From Defluviitalea saccharophila (lineage in GTDB: Bacteria > Bacillota > Clostridia > Lachnospirales > Defluviitaleaceae): a stretch of 64,000 nt of DNA. Where the stretch lies: contig NZ_CP121687.1 in assembly GCF_038396635.1 (NCBI RefSeq), forward strand, positions 2,320,592-2,384,591. The letters run 5' to 3'. The position numbers and the translations under genes were made by a program. The notes beneath the pieces are model-generated. The model did no database searches, was not told the origin of the DNA, and saw nothing but the letters and a program-made list of their open reading frames with translations. Positions 38,930 to 47,914 of this stretch are shown here, in pieces; position 1 is the stretch's first letter, and the number at the start of each line of letters is the position of its first letter.

Positions 38930-39325
38930 ATGAGGATACTAATTGCTGAGGATGATTATGTCAGCAGGAAATTATTATTTAAGCTTCTTTCTCAGTATGG
39001 GGAGTGCGATATGACAGTGGACGGCATAGAAACCTTTGAGGCCTTTGCAATTGCCCATGAGTCAGGAACTCCCTATGATTTATTATGTCTTGATATTATG
39101 ATGCCAAAGATTGATGGACTCAAGGCATTAAGGGCTATTAGAGAGCTTGAGAACAGAAAGAAAGTTAAAGATTCAAAGAGATGCAAGGTTATTATGATTA
39201 GTGCCCTCAACGAAACAGAGATCATGTTTGATTCTTATAAGACAGAATATGAAGTCTATAAAACAAAGCCCATTGATATAGACAGCATTATAAATGCCAT
39301 GAAAGAATTAAAGCTGCTGAATTGA
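38930..39325 (+). CDS. Stand-alone response regulator receiver protein (paralogue of 4304-4720)
   Basis: A 131-residue single REC domain with ILIAEDD, Asp55 in LLCLDIMMPK, MISALNE and a Lys in KTKPIDID. No output domain. Close to the regulator at 4304-4720, sharing SQYGECD and the receiver boxes, so both may take phosphate from the hybrid kinase at 1957 or similar kinases. A G-rich GGGGGAAC ribosome binding site is 6 bases from the ATG. Confidence 0.88.
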   Translation: MRILIAEDDYVSRKLLFKLLSQYGECDMTVDGIETFEAFAIAHESGTPYDLLCLDIMMPKIDGLKALRAIRELENRKKVKDSKRCKVIMISALNETEIMFDSYKTEYEVYKTKPIDIDSIINAMKELKLLN

Positions 39326-39476
39326 AAAGTACATAGAATTTCTACTCGTTTAGGAAGAGGGTGTGAAAGAAGACATTAACAAACAAAGGGTTTTGAAAAT
39401 ACAAATAGATACATAAGAAAAGCAGTGGAATTTATAAAAAATGAAGAGGAATTTATAAGTGTATAGGGGGGTATAT

Positions 39477-39830
39477 ATGAAAAAAGTATTAATAGTTGAT
39501 GATACATTATTTATAAGAGGGAGTCTTAAGCTTATTCTTGAAAGAAACGGATTCGAAGTAGTCGGAGAAGCGGAAGACGGATATGATGCAGTAAAAATGT
39601 ACAAAACTCTTAAACCGGATATTGTCACTATGGATATCACAATGCCTGGAATGGATGGAATAGAGTCCCTTAGAAGAATAAAAGAGTTTGATAAATCTGC
39701 AAACGTGGTTATGATTACTGCTTTGGGGCAGGAATCTCTTGTAAAAGAATCGGTTCTTTTGGGCGCAAAAGGATTTATCATAAAACCTTTTGATGAGGAA
39801 ATGATTGTAAAAGCATTAAGTAAGCTTTAA
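39477..39830 (+). CDS. cheY: CheY-like chemotaxis response regulator
   Basis: A 117-residue receiver: VLIVDDTLFIRGSLK, Asp53 in TMDITMPGMDG, MITALGQ and KGFIIKPF. The short form and MDITMPGMDG box are those of Firmicute CheY, which binds the flagellar switch when phosphorylated. ATG 39477 follows GGGGGGT; a few in-frame codons before it lack a ribosome binding site. The cheR and cheB genes come next. Confidence 0.88.
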   Translation: MKKVLIVDDTLFIRGSLKLILERNGFEVVGEAEDGYDAVKMYKTLKPDIVTMDITMPGMDGIESLRRIKEFDKSANVVMITALGQESLVKESVLLGAKGFIIKPFDEEMIVKALSKL

Positions 39831-39933
39831 GCACTTGAAAGTTATGGCAAAAGCGCTGCCTTAAAAATAGATTCGAATGATTGGTAAGGTATAGATCCTC
39901 GCTTTTCTTGATCTTAAGTGAAGGGTGAAAAAA

Positions 39934-40752
39934 ATGTTCAATATTACAGAAAAAGAGTTTAAAAGGCTTGCCGAATATATGAAAAGCTATTATGGCATCA
40001 ACTTAAAGTCAGAAAAAAAGAGCCTTGTTATTGGAAGACTGCAGAATGTTTTGTCTCAAGGACAGTTTGATAGCTTTTCCAGCTACTTTGATTATATTCA
40101 CTCAGATCAATCAGGAGAAGCAGTAGCGACTTTAATTAATAAACTCACTACCAATCATACTTTTTTTATGAGGGAATCTGAGCATTTTATGTATTTTAAA
40201 GAAGAGATTCTTCCTTATCTCGCTTCCTCAGAAGCATTGAAGAGAGACTTAAGGATATGGAGTGCAGGCTGTTCCAGTGGAGAAGAACCCTATACATTGG
40301 CAATGATCATGGCAGATTATTTTGGACCCAGCAAGGGTCTTTGGGACACTAAAATTTTGGCAACGGATATATCCACGAATGTTTTAGAAAAAGCCAAACA
40401 AGGGGTATATTCCAGGGAGAGTCTTTCTGCACTCCCTAAACATTGGCTGATGAATTATTTTAATCGTCTTAATGATCGAGAATACATTATTTCGGACATA
40501 ATAAAAAAAGAAGTGATTTTTAGAAAATTTAATTTAAATACTATGGACTTTCCATTTAAAAAGAAATTTCACGTGATTTTTTGCAGAAATGTTATGATCT
40601 ACTTTGATTCTGAAACAAAGAGGCAATTAGTCAATAAGTTTTATGAAATTACCGAGCCGGGAGGATACTTATTTATTGGTCATTCGGAATCCATTAATCG
40701 CGGTGAAACAGGCTATAAATATATTATGCCTGCTCTTTATAGAAAGGAATAG
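39934..40752 (+). CDS. cheR: Chemoreceptor glutamate methyltransferase
   Basis: Methylates glutamates on chemoreceptors using S-adenosylmethionine, for adaptation. The 272 residues have the helical CheR N-domain (FKRLAEYMKSYYGINL) and the SAM-binding fold with IWSAGCSSGEEPYTLAM and FHVIFCRNVMIYF. ATG 39934 lies 6 bases after AAGGGTG; a GTG at 39925 falls inside that site and is less likely. cheB follows after 9 bases. Confidence 0.95.
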   Translation: MFNITEKEFKRLAEYMKSYYGINLKSEKKSLVIGRLQNVLSQGQFDSFSSYFDYIHSDQSGEAVATLINKLTTNHTFFMRESEHFMYFKEEILPYLASSEALKRDLRIWSAGCSSGEEPYTLAMIMADYFGPSKGLWDTKILATDISTNVLEKAKQGVYSRESLSALPKHWLMNYFNRLNDREYIISDIIKKEVIFRKFNLNTMDFPFKKKFHVIFCRNVMIYFDSETKRQLVNKFYEITEPGGYLFIGHSESINRGETGYKYIMPALYRKE

Positions 40753-40761
40753 ATTACTTTG

Positions 40762-41793
40762 ATGACTCAAAAAAAACTAAAGGTACTCATTGTGGATGAT
40801 TCTATCGTGTTTAGACAAATGCTTGCAAGAAGTCTTTCCGAGGATAAAGGGATAGAAGTCGTTGCTACAGCGTCTGATCCCTATGATGCAAGAGATAAAA
40901 TTTTGCAGTACCAACCTCATGTAATGACATTGGATGTGGAAATGCCAAAGATGAATGGCATAGATTTTTTAAAAAAGCTTATGCCGCAGTATCCCCTTCC
41001 CACAGTAGTTGTAAGTTCTTTAAGTGAAAATGTGTTTAATGCTCTAAATGCCGGAGCAGTAGATTTTGTGTCAAAACCGCAGCCGGGAGATCTAAAGGCA
41101 AGAGAACAGTTTATTAAGGAATTGATTTTAAAAATAAAAATTGCATCCACTGCCAAGATATTCAATAAAAAGACTGGCCGGGAAAACGGCATTGTGATGA
41201 CACCTTTCTCGCAACAAAAGCGAGATATCAAGATGATTGCGATCGGTGCTTCTACGGGAGGAACCGAAGCTTTATACAATATTTTAACTAAGCTTCCTCC
41301 AACAATGCCTGGAATAGTCATCGTACAGCATATGCCTCCGGGCTTTACTAAAATGTACGCAGATAGATTAAATAATTCCTGTCTGTTAGACGTTAAAGAG
41401 GCTGAAACTGGGGATGTTGTGCTGCCGGGGAAAGTATTCATTGCTCCGGGAGCTTTTCATATGAAGGTAAAGAAATTAGGAACTCAATTCATTATTGAGT
41501 GTTTCAAAGGTGAGAAGGTCAATGGTCATTGTCCCTCTGTAGATGTACTGTTTCATTCTGTTGCCGACCATTTAGGGGATCAGGCAATGGGAATTATTCT
41601 GACAGGCATGGGATACGACGGGGCAAAGGGGCTTCTTGCTATGAACAAAAAAGGCAGCATCACTTTCGGACAGGATGAAAAATCCTGTGTGGTTTATGGT
41701 ATGCCTAGAGTGGCATTTAATATAGGAGCAGTTCAAAAACAACTTCCATTAAATCATATGGCAGATGCTATTTGCAAATTAGCTGCCCAATAA
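40762..41793 (+). CDS. cheB: Chemotaxis protein-glutamate methylesterase/glutamine deamidase
   Basis: Removes the methyl groups put on by CheR and deamidates receptor glutamines. A REC domain with Asp58 in TLDVEMPKMNG is joined by a linker to the esterase domain with Ser164 in GASTGGTEA, His in VQHMPPGFT and Asp in GMGYDGAKGL. At 343 residues the length is normal. The start at 40762 overlaps no gene; the ribosome binding site AAAGGA is about 11 bases away. Confidence 0.95.
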   Translation: MTQKKLKVLIVDDSIVFRQMLARSLSEDKGIEVVATASDPYDARDKILQYQPHVMTLDVEMPKMNGIDFLKKLMPQYPLPTVVVSSLSENVFNALNAGAVDFVSKPQPGDLKAREQFIKELILKIKIASTAKIFNKKTGRENGIVMTPFSQQKRDIKMIAIGASTGGTEALYNILTKLPPTMPGIVIVQHMPPGFTKMYADRLNNSCLLDVKEAETGDVVLPGKVFIAPGAFHMKVKKLGTQFIIECFKGEKVNGHCPSVDVLFHSVADHLGDQAMGIILTGMGYDGAKGLLAMNKKGSITFGQDEKSCVVYGMPRVAFNIGAVQKQLPLNHMADAICKLAAQ

Positions 41794-41848
41794 ATATGAG
41801 ACGTATAAGGAGAAGTCAGAGCTGAATTTTATTGAGGAGAATGAATAA

Positions 41849-43687
41849 ATGTATAATATCTATCGATATTTAAAGAATGTCTTAATGTTAATTTTAATTT
41901 TATCTATAATCTGCTCAAGCATTCCTTTAACCTATGGGGCTGAAAGCGGAAATTATATCAATCATGCCCAAACTTTAAAGGAGTTGGGGCTTTTTCAGGG
42001 AACGGAGAAGGGCTTCGAATTAAATAGAAAATCCAATCGTGTTGAAGCAGGGGTAATGCTGGTAAGGCTATTAGGAGCAGAAGGTATTGCCCTTGAGGAA
42101 GCGGACAGGAATTTCCATCCCTTTGCAGATGTACCCCAGTGGGCAAGTCCTCATATAGCTTATTTGTACCAAAAAGGCTTAACTAAAGGGATGAGCAGTA
42201 CCTTATACGGCTCGAAAAATGAAATAACGCCCACCCAGTATACTACAATGCTCCTAAGAGCTTTAGGATATAGGGATGATGAAGGAGATTTTGATTACAA
42301 TACAGCACTGGAGTTTGCTTTTGAGATCGGTATGCTGGATTATATGGAGCTATATACTTTAAAATCCATGGGCAATGGGGGCATTATTAGAGATTATATG
42401 GCCCTGTTATCTTATAATTGCCTTTTTGAAGAAGTAAAAAATCAAGGCAAAAGCTTAGTTGTTTCTTTGATAGAGGACAATGTCATTTCCAGCAGCGATG
42501 TTGAAAAAGCTTGCAGGAGAGATGATTCCCTGGGGGCCTTTTTAGTTTCTGAAGGTTATTTTAAAGATTATGACATAGAAAAGCCAATATCAAAGGATGA
42601 TGAGACAAGAGCTGTTTGGATTTCTTATTTAGATTTACAGAGGGTTTTACCCAATAAAAGCAAAGAAGAATTTAGAGCTTCCATTCAAAGTATATTTAAA
42701 AATATAGCGGATGCGCGTTTAAATACAGTCATTGTACAAGTAAGACCTTTTGGGGATGCATTCTATCCTTCAAATTATTTTCCATGGTCCTATATTATAA
42801 CGGGAACAGAAGGGACAAGCCCTGGCTTTGATCCTTTGGAAATTATGCTTGAGGAAGCCCATAATAAAGGTCTTAAATTTGAAGCGTGGATTAATCCTTA
42901 TCGCATAAGAGCAGGTTCCAAAAAGCCTTTAAGTGAACAAAACCAGGCACTAACATGGCTCATGGATGGAAGCAATAGAGTCATTGAATTAAATAGTGGC
43001 ATTTATTACAATCCAGCAAGCAAAGATGTCCGAGAACTCATTACAAAAGGCGTTATGGAGATCGTGAAAAACTACGATGTGGACGGTATTCACTTTGACG
43101 ATTACTTTTATCCTACAACCAGTTTAGAATTTGATAAAATAGACTATCAAAAATATATTGAAGAAGGGGGAGTTTTAAGCCAGGGAGACTGGAGAAGAGA
43201 AAATGTGAACCAACTGATTAAAAATGTATACAGCTCGATTAAATCCTATGATTCTTCTATACGTTTTGGCATAAGTCCCCAAGGAATTATAGACAAAAAC
43301 TATAACGAGCAGTATATAGACGTAGAAAAATGGCTCAGCAGTTCGGGATATATCGACTACATTTGTCCTCAAATTTACTTTGGATACAATCATTCTACAC
43401 AACCCTATGCTAAGCTTCTTGAACAGTGGAATAGTTTAATTAAAAATGAAGCGATTGATTTATACATAGGGCTTGCAGCTTATAAGTTAGGCAATGAAGA
43501 TACTTGGGCAGGAAACGGTAAAACAGAGTGGATTGGTACGACAAATATGCTTCAAAGGATGATTGCAGACGGCAGAAAACATAGCCATTATGGAGGCTTT
43601 GTACTGTTTAGATATGATTCATTGTGGAATCCTCCAGCGTACTTAAAATCTCAGATTGATAGTGAAATCCATTCTATTAGATATTAA
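41849..43687 (+). CDS. Secreted SLH-domain / GHL10-type glycosyl hydrolase-like protein
   Basis: A 612-residue exported protein. Residues 1-30 form a signal peptide (hydrophobic LMLILILSIICSS, cleavage near TYGAES). About 35-200 hold SLH-like repeats (NRVEAGVMLVRLLG, FADVPQWASPHIAYLYQKGLTKG), which tie proteins to the cell wall. From 245 onward it is a GHL10 (DUF187) TIM barrel: EDDETRAVWISYLDL, VRPFGDAFYPS, FEAWINPYRI, and DGIHFDDYFYP with the presumed catalytic acid. The Escherichia coli relative DigH cuts glycan strands lacking peptides. It is probably a wall-bound peptidoglycan hydrolase. Confidence 0.88.
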   Translation: MYNIYRYLKNVLMLILILSIICSSIPLTYGAESGNYINHAQTLKELGLFQGTEKGFELNRKSNRVEAGVMLVRLLGAEGIALEEADRNFHPFADVPQWASPHIAYLYQKGLTKGMSSTLYGSKNEITPTQYTTMLLRALGYRDDEGDFDYNTALEFAFEIGMLDYMELYTLKSMGNGGIIRDYMALLSYNCLFEEVKNQGKSLVVSLIEDNVISSSDVEKACRRDDSLGAFLVSEGYFKDYDIEKPISKDDETRAVWISYLDLQRVLPNKSKEEFRASIQSIFKNIADARLNTVIVQVRPFGDAFYPSNYFPWSYIITGTEGTSPGFDPLEIMLEEAHNKGLKFEAWINPYRIRAGSKKPLSEQNQALTWLMDGSNRVIELNSGIYYNPASKDVRELITKGVMEIVKNYDVDGIHFDDYFYPTTSLEFDKIDYQKYIEEGGVLSQGDWRRENVNQLIKNVYSSIKSYDSSIRFGISPQGIIDKNYNEQYIDVEKWLSSSGYIDYICPQIYFGYNHSTQPYAKLLEQWNSLIKNEAIDLYIGLAAYKLGNEDTWAGNGKTEWIGTTNMLQRMIADGRKHSHYGGFVLFRYDSLWNPPAYLKSQIDSEIHSIRY

Positions 43688-43748
43688 GTTTATAAAATTC
43701 TTTTATTTTCGATAATAAATCTATAGAAATGCCAACTTTGTTTATTTA

Positions 43749-43775
43749 TTGACAAAGTTTTCGACATAATATAAG
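43749..43775 (+). promoter_or_regulatory. Candidate promoter of the second chemoreceptor, with a 0A-like box
   Basis: TTGACA at 43749-43754 and TATAAG at 43770-43775, spaced by only 15 bases, so a weak vegetative promoter. Between them TTCGACA (43760-43766) is, on the other strand, TGTCGAA, the core of the Spo0A-binding box. Both readings are tentative. Confidence 0.35.
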
Positions 43776-43810
43776 GTGTATGTATAGACTATTTTGAGGG
43801 GGACTATATT

Positions 43811-45535
43811 ATGAAGAGTACAAGAGGGAAGTTAACGATTTATTTTGGTTCCTTATTTATTGTTGTAAGTATTCTGATTAGCTTATTTGGATACGATCAG
43901 GCGGCACAAGCTATAAAACAGGTTGTATTAGATGCAAAACTTAAAAGTGATTTATATGCAGCAAGGCTGAGCCTAAAAAATCATTTTGGTGAATTATCCC
44001 TTAAAGATGGGAAACTATATGATGCATCAGGGAAGGAAATAGACGGGAATTTTCAAATGGTAGACAGTATTTTAGAGGACCTGGGAGATGTTGCTACGAT
44101 TTTTGCTAAAAACGGAGAAGACTACTATAGGGTAGTAACCAATGTATTAGATGAGAACGGACAAAGAGCGGTAGGTACCTTACTGGACAAAAATGGACAG
44201 GCGTATGCTGCAGTAAAAGATGGTAAGACTTATACGGGAGAAGCAGATATATTAGGAAGACCGTATTTAACGATATACGAACCCATTTTAGATCAGCAGG
44301 GAGCAGACATAGGAATTTTATTTGTTGGAATTTCTATGGATCATGTGGCAGAAATAATACGGACAGATTTAGCAAGTTTGGGCTATGTTTTCTTTATTAT
44401 GACTATTATCGGGATTGCAGCAGTAATACTTGTAACCATAGTCATAGCCAATAAAATTACCAACCCCATTGCTTCTATTGCAAAATATGCTCAAAAAGTA
44501 TCTGATTTAAATGTTCAGGATGATATACCCCAGGATTTATTAGCGAGAAAAGACGAGATAGGAACCTTGTCCAAGGCATTTCAAATGGTTATTGAAAGTT
44601 TAAGAAATTTTATAACCAATGTAGACAATATTTCTCAGCAGTTGGCAGGTTCTTCAGAGGAATTGTCAGCGATTAGTGCACAAGCCTCTACGTCTGCAGA
44701 GGAAATTTCCAAGTCCATAGAAGAAATTGCAAGTGAAGTATCGGAACAGGCAAAGGAAGTTGAGCAGGGAGAAATTCAAGTTGAAAAAATAGGACGCATC
44801 ATTGCAAAAGAATGGGAAGAAATGAAAAAATTAAATGCAACTGCAGAAGAAGTGAATGCTTTAAAGAATGAGGGCGTAAAAATTGTTAAAGAATTAGTAG
44901 AACATAATAAAGAAACCAATGAGGCTGTACAAGATATTTATAATTTAATTATTAATACCAATGAAGATGCCGAAAAGATAGAAAATGCCAGTCAAATGAT
45001 CAAAAGTATTGCCGATCAAACTAATTTGCTTGCATTAAATGCAGCCATCGAAGCAGCTCGAGCAGGAGAGATGGGAAAAGGTTTTGCGGTTGTAGCAGAA
45101 GAAATAAGAAAATTGGCAGAACAGTCAGATCAGTTTGCAGAGGAAATTGCAAAGATTATTAAAGGATTAATTGATCGAACTGAACAAGCTGTAAGTAGAA
45201 TGGAAACTACCAGTAGAATTGTATCTAATCAATCCCACAGCGTTGAAATGACCCAGAATAAATTTGAAGGGATTGCAGAAGCTATTGGAAACATGAAGAG
45301 TATCACCGAAGCATTACATCGTCTGTCTAATAAGATGGCACAAAGAAAAGACAGCATGATTGAAGTTATTGAAAAATTAAATGCTGTGTCTCAGGAAAAT
45401 GCGGCAGCTGCAGAACAAATAACAAGACCGATGGAAGAACAAGCCGCTTCCATAGAAGAAGTTGCCAATGCCAGTCATGCACTGTCAAAATTAGCAGAAG
45501 AAATGAGTCAAAGTATTTCTTGTTTTAAATATTAA
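43811..45535 (+). CDS. Methyl-accepting chemotaxis protein (single-Cache sensor)
   Basis: A 574-residue chemoreceptor. First helix at about 8-26; about 160 extracytoplasmic residues with the Cache pattern ([44 protein letters not shown]); second helix at 193-216; HAMP ([19 protein letters not shown]); and a signalling domain with [20 protein letters not shown]. It ends with the FKY typical of many clostridial receptors, without a CheR-docking tail. Strong AGGGGGAC site before the ATG. Cache domains often bind small organic acids or amino acids; the ligand here is unknown. Confidence 0.94.
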   Translation: MKSTRGKLTIYFGSLFIVVSILISLFGYDQAAQAIKQVVLDAKLKSDLYAARLSLKNHFGELSLKDGKLYDASGKEIDGNFQMVDSILEDLGDVATIFAKNGEDYYRVVTNVLDENGQRAVGTLLDKNGQAYAAVKDGKTYTGEADILGRPYLTIYEPILDQQGADIGILFVGISMDHVAEIIRTDLASLGYVFFIMTIIGIAAVILVTIVIANKITNPIASIAKYAQKVSDLNVQDDIPQDLLARKDEIGTLSKAFQMVIESLRNFITNVDNISQQLAGSSEELSAISAQASTSAEEISKSIEEIASEVSEQAKEVEQGEIQVEKIGRIIAKEWEEMKKLNATAEEVNALKNEGVKIVKELVEHNKETNEAVQDIYNLIINTNEDAEKIENASQMIKSIADQTNLLALNAAIEAARAGEMGKGFAVVAEEIRKLAEQSDQFAEEIAKIIKGLIDRTEQAVSRMETTSRIVSNQSHSVEMTQNKFEGIAEAIGNMKSITEALHRLSNKMAQRKDSMIEVIEKLNAVSQENAAAAEQITRPMEEQAASIEEVANASHALSKLAEEMSQSISCFKY

Positions 45536-45554
45536 TTTTAAAAATACGTTATAT

Positions 45555-45594
45555 AAAAAACAAGTCGGTTTAGGGGGGAACCGGCTTGTTTTTT
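45555..45594 (+). terminator. Terminator after the second chemoreceptor
   Basis: AAAAAACAAGTCGGTT (45555-45570) pairs with 45579-45594 around TAGGGGGG, ending in a T-run; one G-U pair. As its left arm is A-rich it can also serve the minus-strand azlD. Confidence 0.85.
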
Positions 45595-45659
45595 ATGTAT
45601 TATATATATAAATAGGGAGGTAAATATAGTATTGCCAAATAAAAAAATAATTATACAGC

Positions 45660-45962
45660 CTATATAAAAAGTTCCCATAAATACACTAATAAGATTGAAC
45701 TTATGGCGACGGTCATCAGTCCTTTTTCAAAATAAGCCAAAATAAGTGCAATGGTTAAGCCGGCAATCGCTGAATATATGTGACTGGTGGAATAAAGAAT
45801 GTCCGGAAAAGTCATAGCCCCTAATACAGCAAAGGGTACATAAAATAAAAAGGAGCGAATAAATCTTGACTGTAATTTTCTTTTAAAAACAGCAATGGGC
45901 AAGACTCTGGGTATATAGGTTACAATGGCCATAAGTATTACGGCGGTAAAAGCATAACTCAT
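45660..45962 (-). CDS. azlD: AzlD-family branched-chain amino acid transport protein
   Basis: A 100-residue, four-helix membrane protein with the AzlD pattern (VTYIPRVLPIAVF, VPFAVLGAMTFPDI). With AzlC it makes an exporter of branched-chain amino acids and analogues. It starts 2 bases after the azlC stop with AGGAGGA in the end of azlC, so both are made together. Confidence 0.92.
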   Translation of the reverse strand: MSYAFTAVILMAIVTYIPRVLPIAVFKRKLQSRFIRSFLFYVPFAVLGAMTFPDILYSTSHIYSAIAGLTIALILAYFEKGLMTVAISSILLVYLWELFI

Positions 45963-45964
45963 GA

Positions 45965-46717
45965 CTAATCCTCCTCTTTTGGAAAGAATATCGCTCCAAC
46001 AGTGGAAGCAGCGATTGTCGCAGCAATGATTCTAAATCCATCGGATATTTGATTGATGTATGGGAGCCATTTAAGCAGTGAACTGATCAAGATACCGGAT
46101 AGTACAACCATAAGAGCAGCCTTTGATTTTTTAGCAGAGGGAACCACCAAAGCTATAAACATGGCATACAGTGCTATTCCCATGGCACTTTGAATTTGTT
46201 CGGGAAGAATAGAACAGGCGACTGCACCGACAGCAGTACCTAAAACCCATCCTAAAAATGGTCCCACAATAAGCCCAGACATAAATGAAAAGGTAATCTC
46301 TTTTTCTTCAAGAGATGCTACGGCAAAGGTTTCATCTGTAATGCCAAAAGCTATCGTACATCTTTGTAAGAAAGACATTTTAGGGACAATTTTTTGAGAT
46401 AAGGATAAAGACATTAACATATATCTAATATTTATTATGAAGGTCGTTAAACCTATTTCAAATAAAGAAGCGTTTGCAATAATTAAGGAAGTTCCTGCAA
46501 ATTGTCCGGCGGATGTAAGATTTGAAAAAGAAATAAAAATAGCGAGCCATACGGAAATTCCTCCGTTAACAGCCATTAACCCGAAGGTAAAAGAAACAGG
46601 AAAATATCCAAGGGCAATAGGAATACCCAGTTTGAATCCGCGGGAGAAATCATTAAAATGGTTAACTTTATATTTTAAAGACTGATCAATTGGACAAAAT
46701 TGCTCTGCAGAATCCAT
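45965..46717 (-). CDS. azlC: AzlC-family branched-chain amino acid permease
   Basis: A 250-residue inner-membrane protein with the AzlC core: GFKLGIPIALGYFPVSFTFG, MVNGG-like loop, INIRYMLMSLSLS and FGITDETFAVA. It is the large subunit of the azlCD exporter. GAGGGAAAG precedes the ATG. No Lrp/AsnC-type regulator (azlB) is adjacent. Confidence 0.94.
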   Translation of the reverse strand: MDSAEQFCPIDQSLKYKVNHFNDFSRGFKLGIPIALGYFPVSFTFGLMAVNGGISVWLAIFISFSNLTSAGQFAGTSLIIANASLFEIGLTTFIINIRYMLMSLSLSQKIVPKMSFLQRCTIAFGITDETFAVASLEEKEITFSFMSGLIVGPFLGWVLGTAVGAVACSILPEQIQSAMGIALYAMFIALVVPSAKKSKAALMVVLSGILISSLLKWLPYINQISDGFRIIAATIAASTVGAIFFPKEED

Positions 46718-46879
46718 TTCTTTCCCTCATTTCTTTAAGTTTCTAATGATTTATTATAGCTCATAAAACCAAATAGTCAATGATTCATTCATCCGAAAAA
46801 GTGTAACATTTATCACAGACTTTTTCTAAAGAGATGATATAATGAAATTAATAAAGGTCTTAAAAGAGGAGGATGTATC

Positions 46880-47620
46880 ATGATAAGAAAGATTATAACC
46901 ATAGATGAAGAAAAGTGTAATGGCTGTGGATTATGTGTAGACGCCTGCCATGAAGGAGCTATTGAATTAATTGACGGTAAAGCAAAGCTCATTTCTGATG
47001 AATACTGTGACGGTTTCGGAGATTGCTTGCCTCAATGCCCTACCAATGCGATTACAATTATTGAGAGAGAAAGCCAACCCTATAATGAAGAATTGGTTAA
47101 ACAAAAAATGGCTGAAAGGAAAGCTAAAGCGAATCCCGACTCTAATCCCATGCCTTGCGGCTGTCCTGGAACAATGGCTAAGGCCATTGAAAGAAAGCAG
47201 CCTGCAGTTACCAAAAAGGTTGAACCTAAAGACGAAGTTAATGTTAAACTTCAATCTGAATTAATGCAGTGGCCGGTACAATTAAAGTTAATCAATCCGG
47301 ATGCAGCTTATTTAGACAATCCTCATTTGCTGATTGCAGCAGATTGTACAGCTTATGCCTATGCTAATTTTCATCAAGACTTTATTAAAGACCATATAAC
47401 CATGATCGGCTGTCCTAAATTGGACGACAATGACTACTATGTACAAAAGCTTACGGAAATCTTCAGCAAGCACAATCCAAAGAGCATTACGGTAGTAAGA
47501 ATGGAAGTGCCTTGCTGCGGCGGAATAGTGGCTGCTGTAAAGAAAGCAATGCTTCAGTCACAAACCATTGTAAACTATAGAGAAGTCATCATCACCACAA
47601 CCGGTGAAATAAGAGAATAA
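46880..47620 (+). CDS. 4Fe-4S ferredoxin-domain protein
   Basis: A 246-residue soluble protein. The N-terminal 60 residues are a ferredoxin-like pair of cluster motifs: a full CNGCGLCVDAC and a second, CDGFGDCLPQCP, in which the second cysteine is replaced by Phe. A middle PCGCPGT motif and a C-terminal alpha/beta domain follow, with further cysteines (LIAADCTAYAY, IGCPKLDD, VPCCGG). Such proteins are common in anaerobes and are thought to act in electron transfer or Fe-S regulation; no partner genes are next to it. AGAGGAGGA lies before the ATG. Confidence 0.8.
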   Translation: MIRKIITIDEEKCNGCGLCVDACHEGAIELIDGKAKLISDEYCDGFGDCLPQCPTNAITIIERESQPYNEELVKQKMAERKAKANPDSNPMPCGCPGTMAKAIERKQPAVTKKVEPKDEVNVKLQSELMQWPVQLKLINPDAAYLDNPHLLIAADCTAYAYANFHQDFIKDHITMIGCPKLDDNDYYVQKLTEIFSKHNPKSITVVRMEVPCCGGIVAAVKKAMLQSQTIVNYREVIITTTGEIRE

Positions 47621-47638
47621 TAAAAGACCGTTTTATGA

Positions 47639-47689
47639 TAGAATACTTCCAGTGCAGAGCGTAATCGATGCTCTTCTGGAAGTATTTTT
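47639..47689 (+). terminator. Terminator after the Fe-S protein
   Basis: AATACTTCCAG near 47642 pairs with CTGGAAGTATT near 47676, and inside it AGAGC with GCTCT around GTAATCGAT; a T-run follows to 47689. A two-part stem with a small internal loop. Confidence 0.8.
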
Positions 47690-47731
47690 CATTACATAGG
47701 AGATTCTTCTAAATTTCCTATGTAATGAAAA
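47686..47731. repeat. ACATAGGA palindrome, copy 2
   Basis: The left arm 47690-47705 (CATTACATAGGAGATT) pairs with 47712-47727 (one G-U pair), loop of six; flanking TTTT and AAAA extend it to about 20 bp. It shares ACATAGGA.ATT and AATTTCCTATGT with the palindrome at 27939-27968, in different surroundings. The rest of the 294-base gap to glnS has AT-rich sequence with several TATAAT-like boxes; the best promoter pair is TTGAAA (47820) and TACGAT (47843) at 17 bases. Confidence 0.7.
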
Positions 47732-47914
47732 CTCCATCGGATAAAATGCACCCTCTCGCATATTGTATTTTATCGGTGATTAAATATATTATTATGCGGT
47801 ATAATAAATAATAAGTACGTTGAAACTGCCTATAATTTATGTTACGATGGAATACGATAAAATATATTATAATATTAAAATAGACGTATTGAATTACAAG
47901 GAGGACAGTTATTC

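Noticed and set aside
45619..45660. Tiny frame with GGAGGT and a TTG start after the second chemoreceptor
   Set aside because: Only about 11 codons, no conserved content; lies at the convergent end of azlD.
47732..47914. T-box or other riboswitch before glnS
   Set aside because: The T-box core (AGGGTGGNACCGCG) and a terminator are not present; only AT-rich promoter-like sequence is seen.
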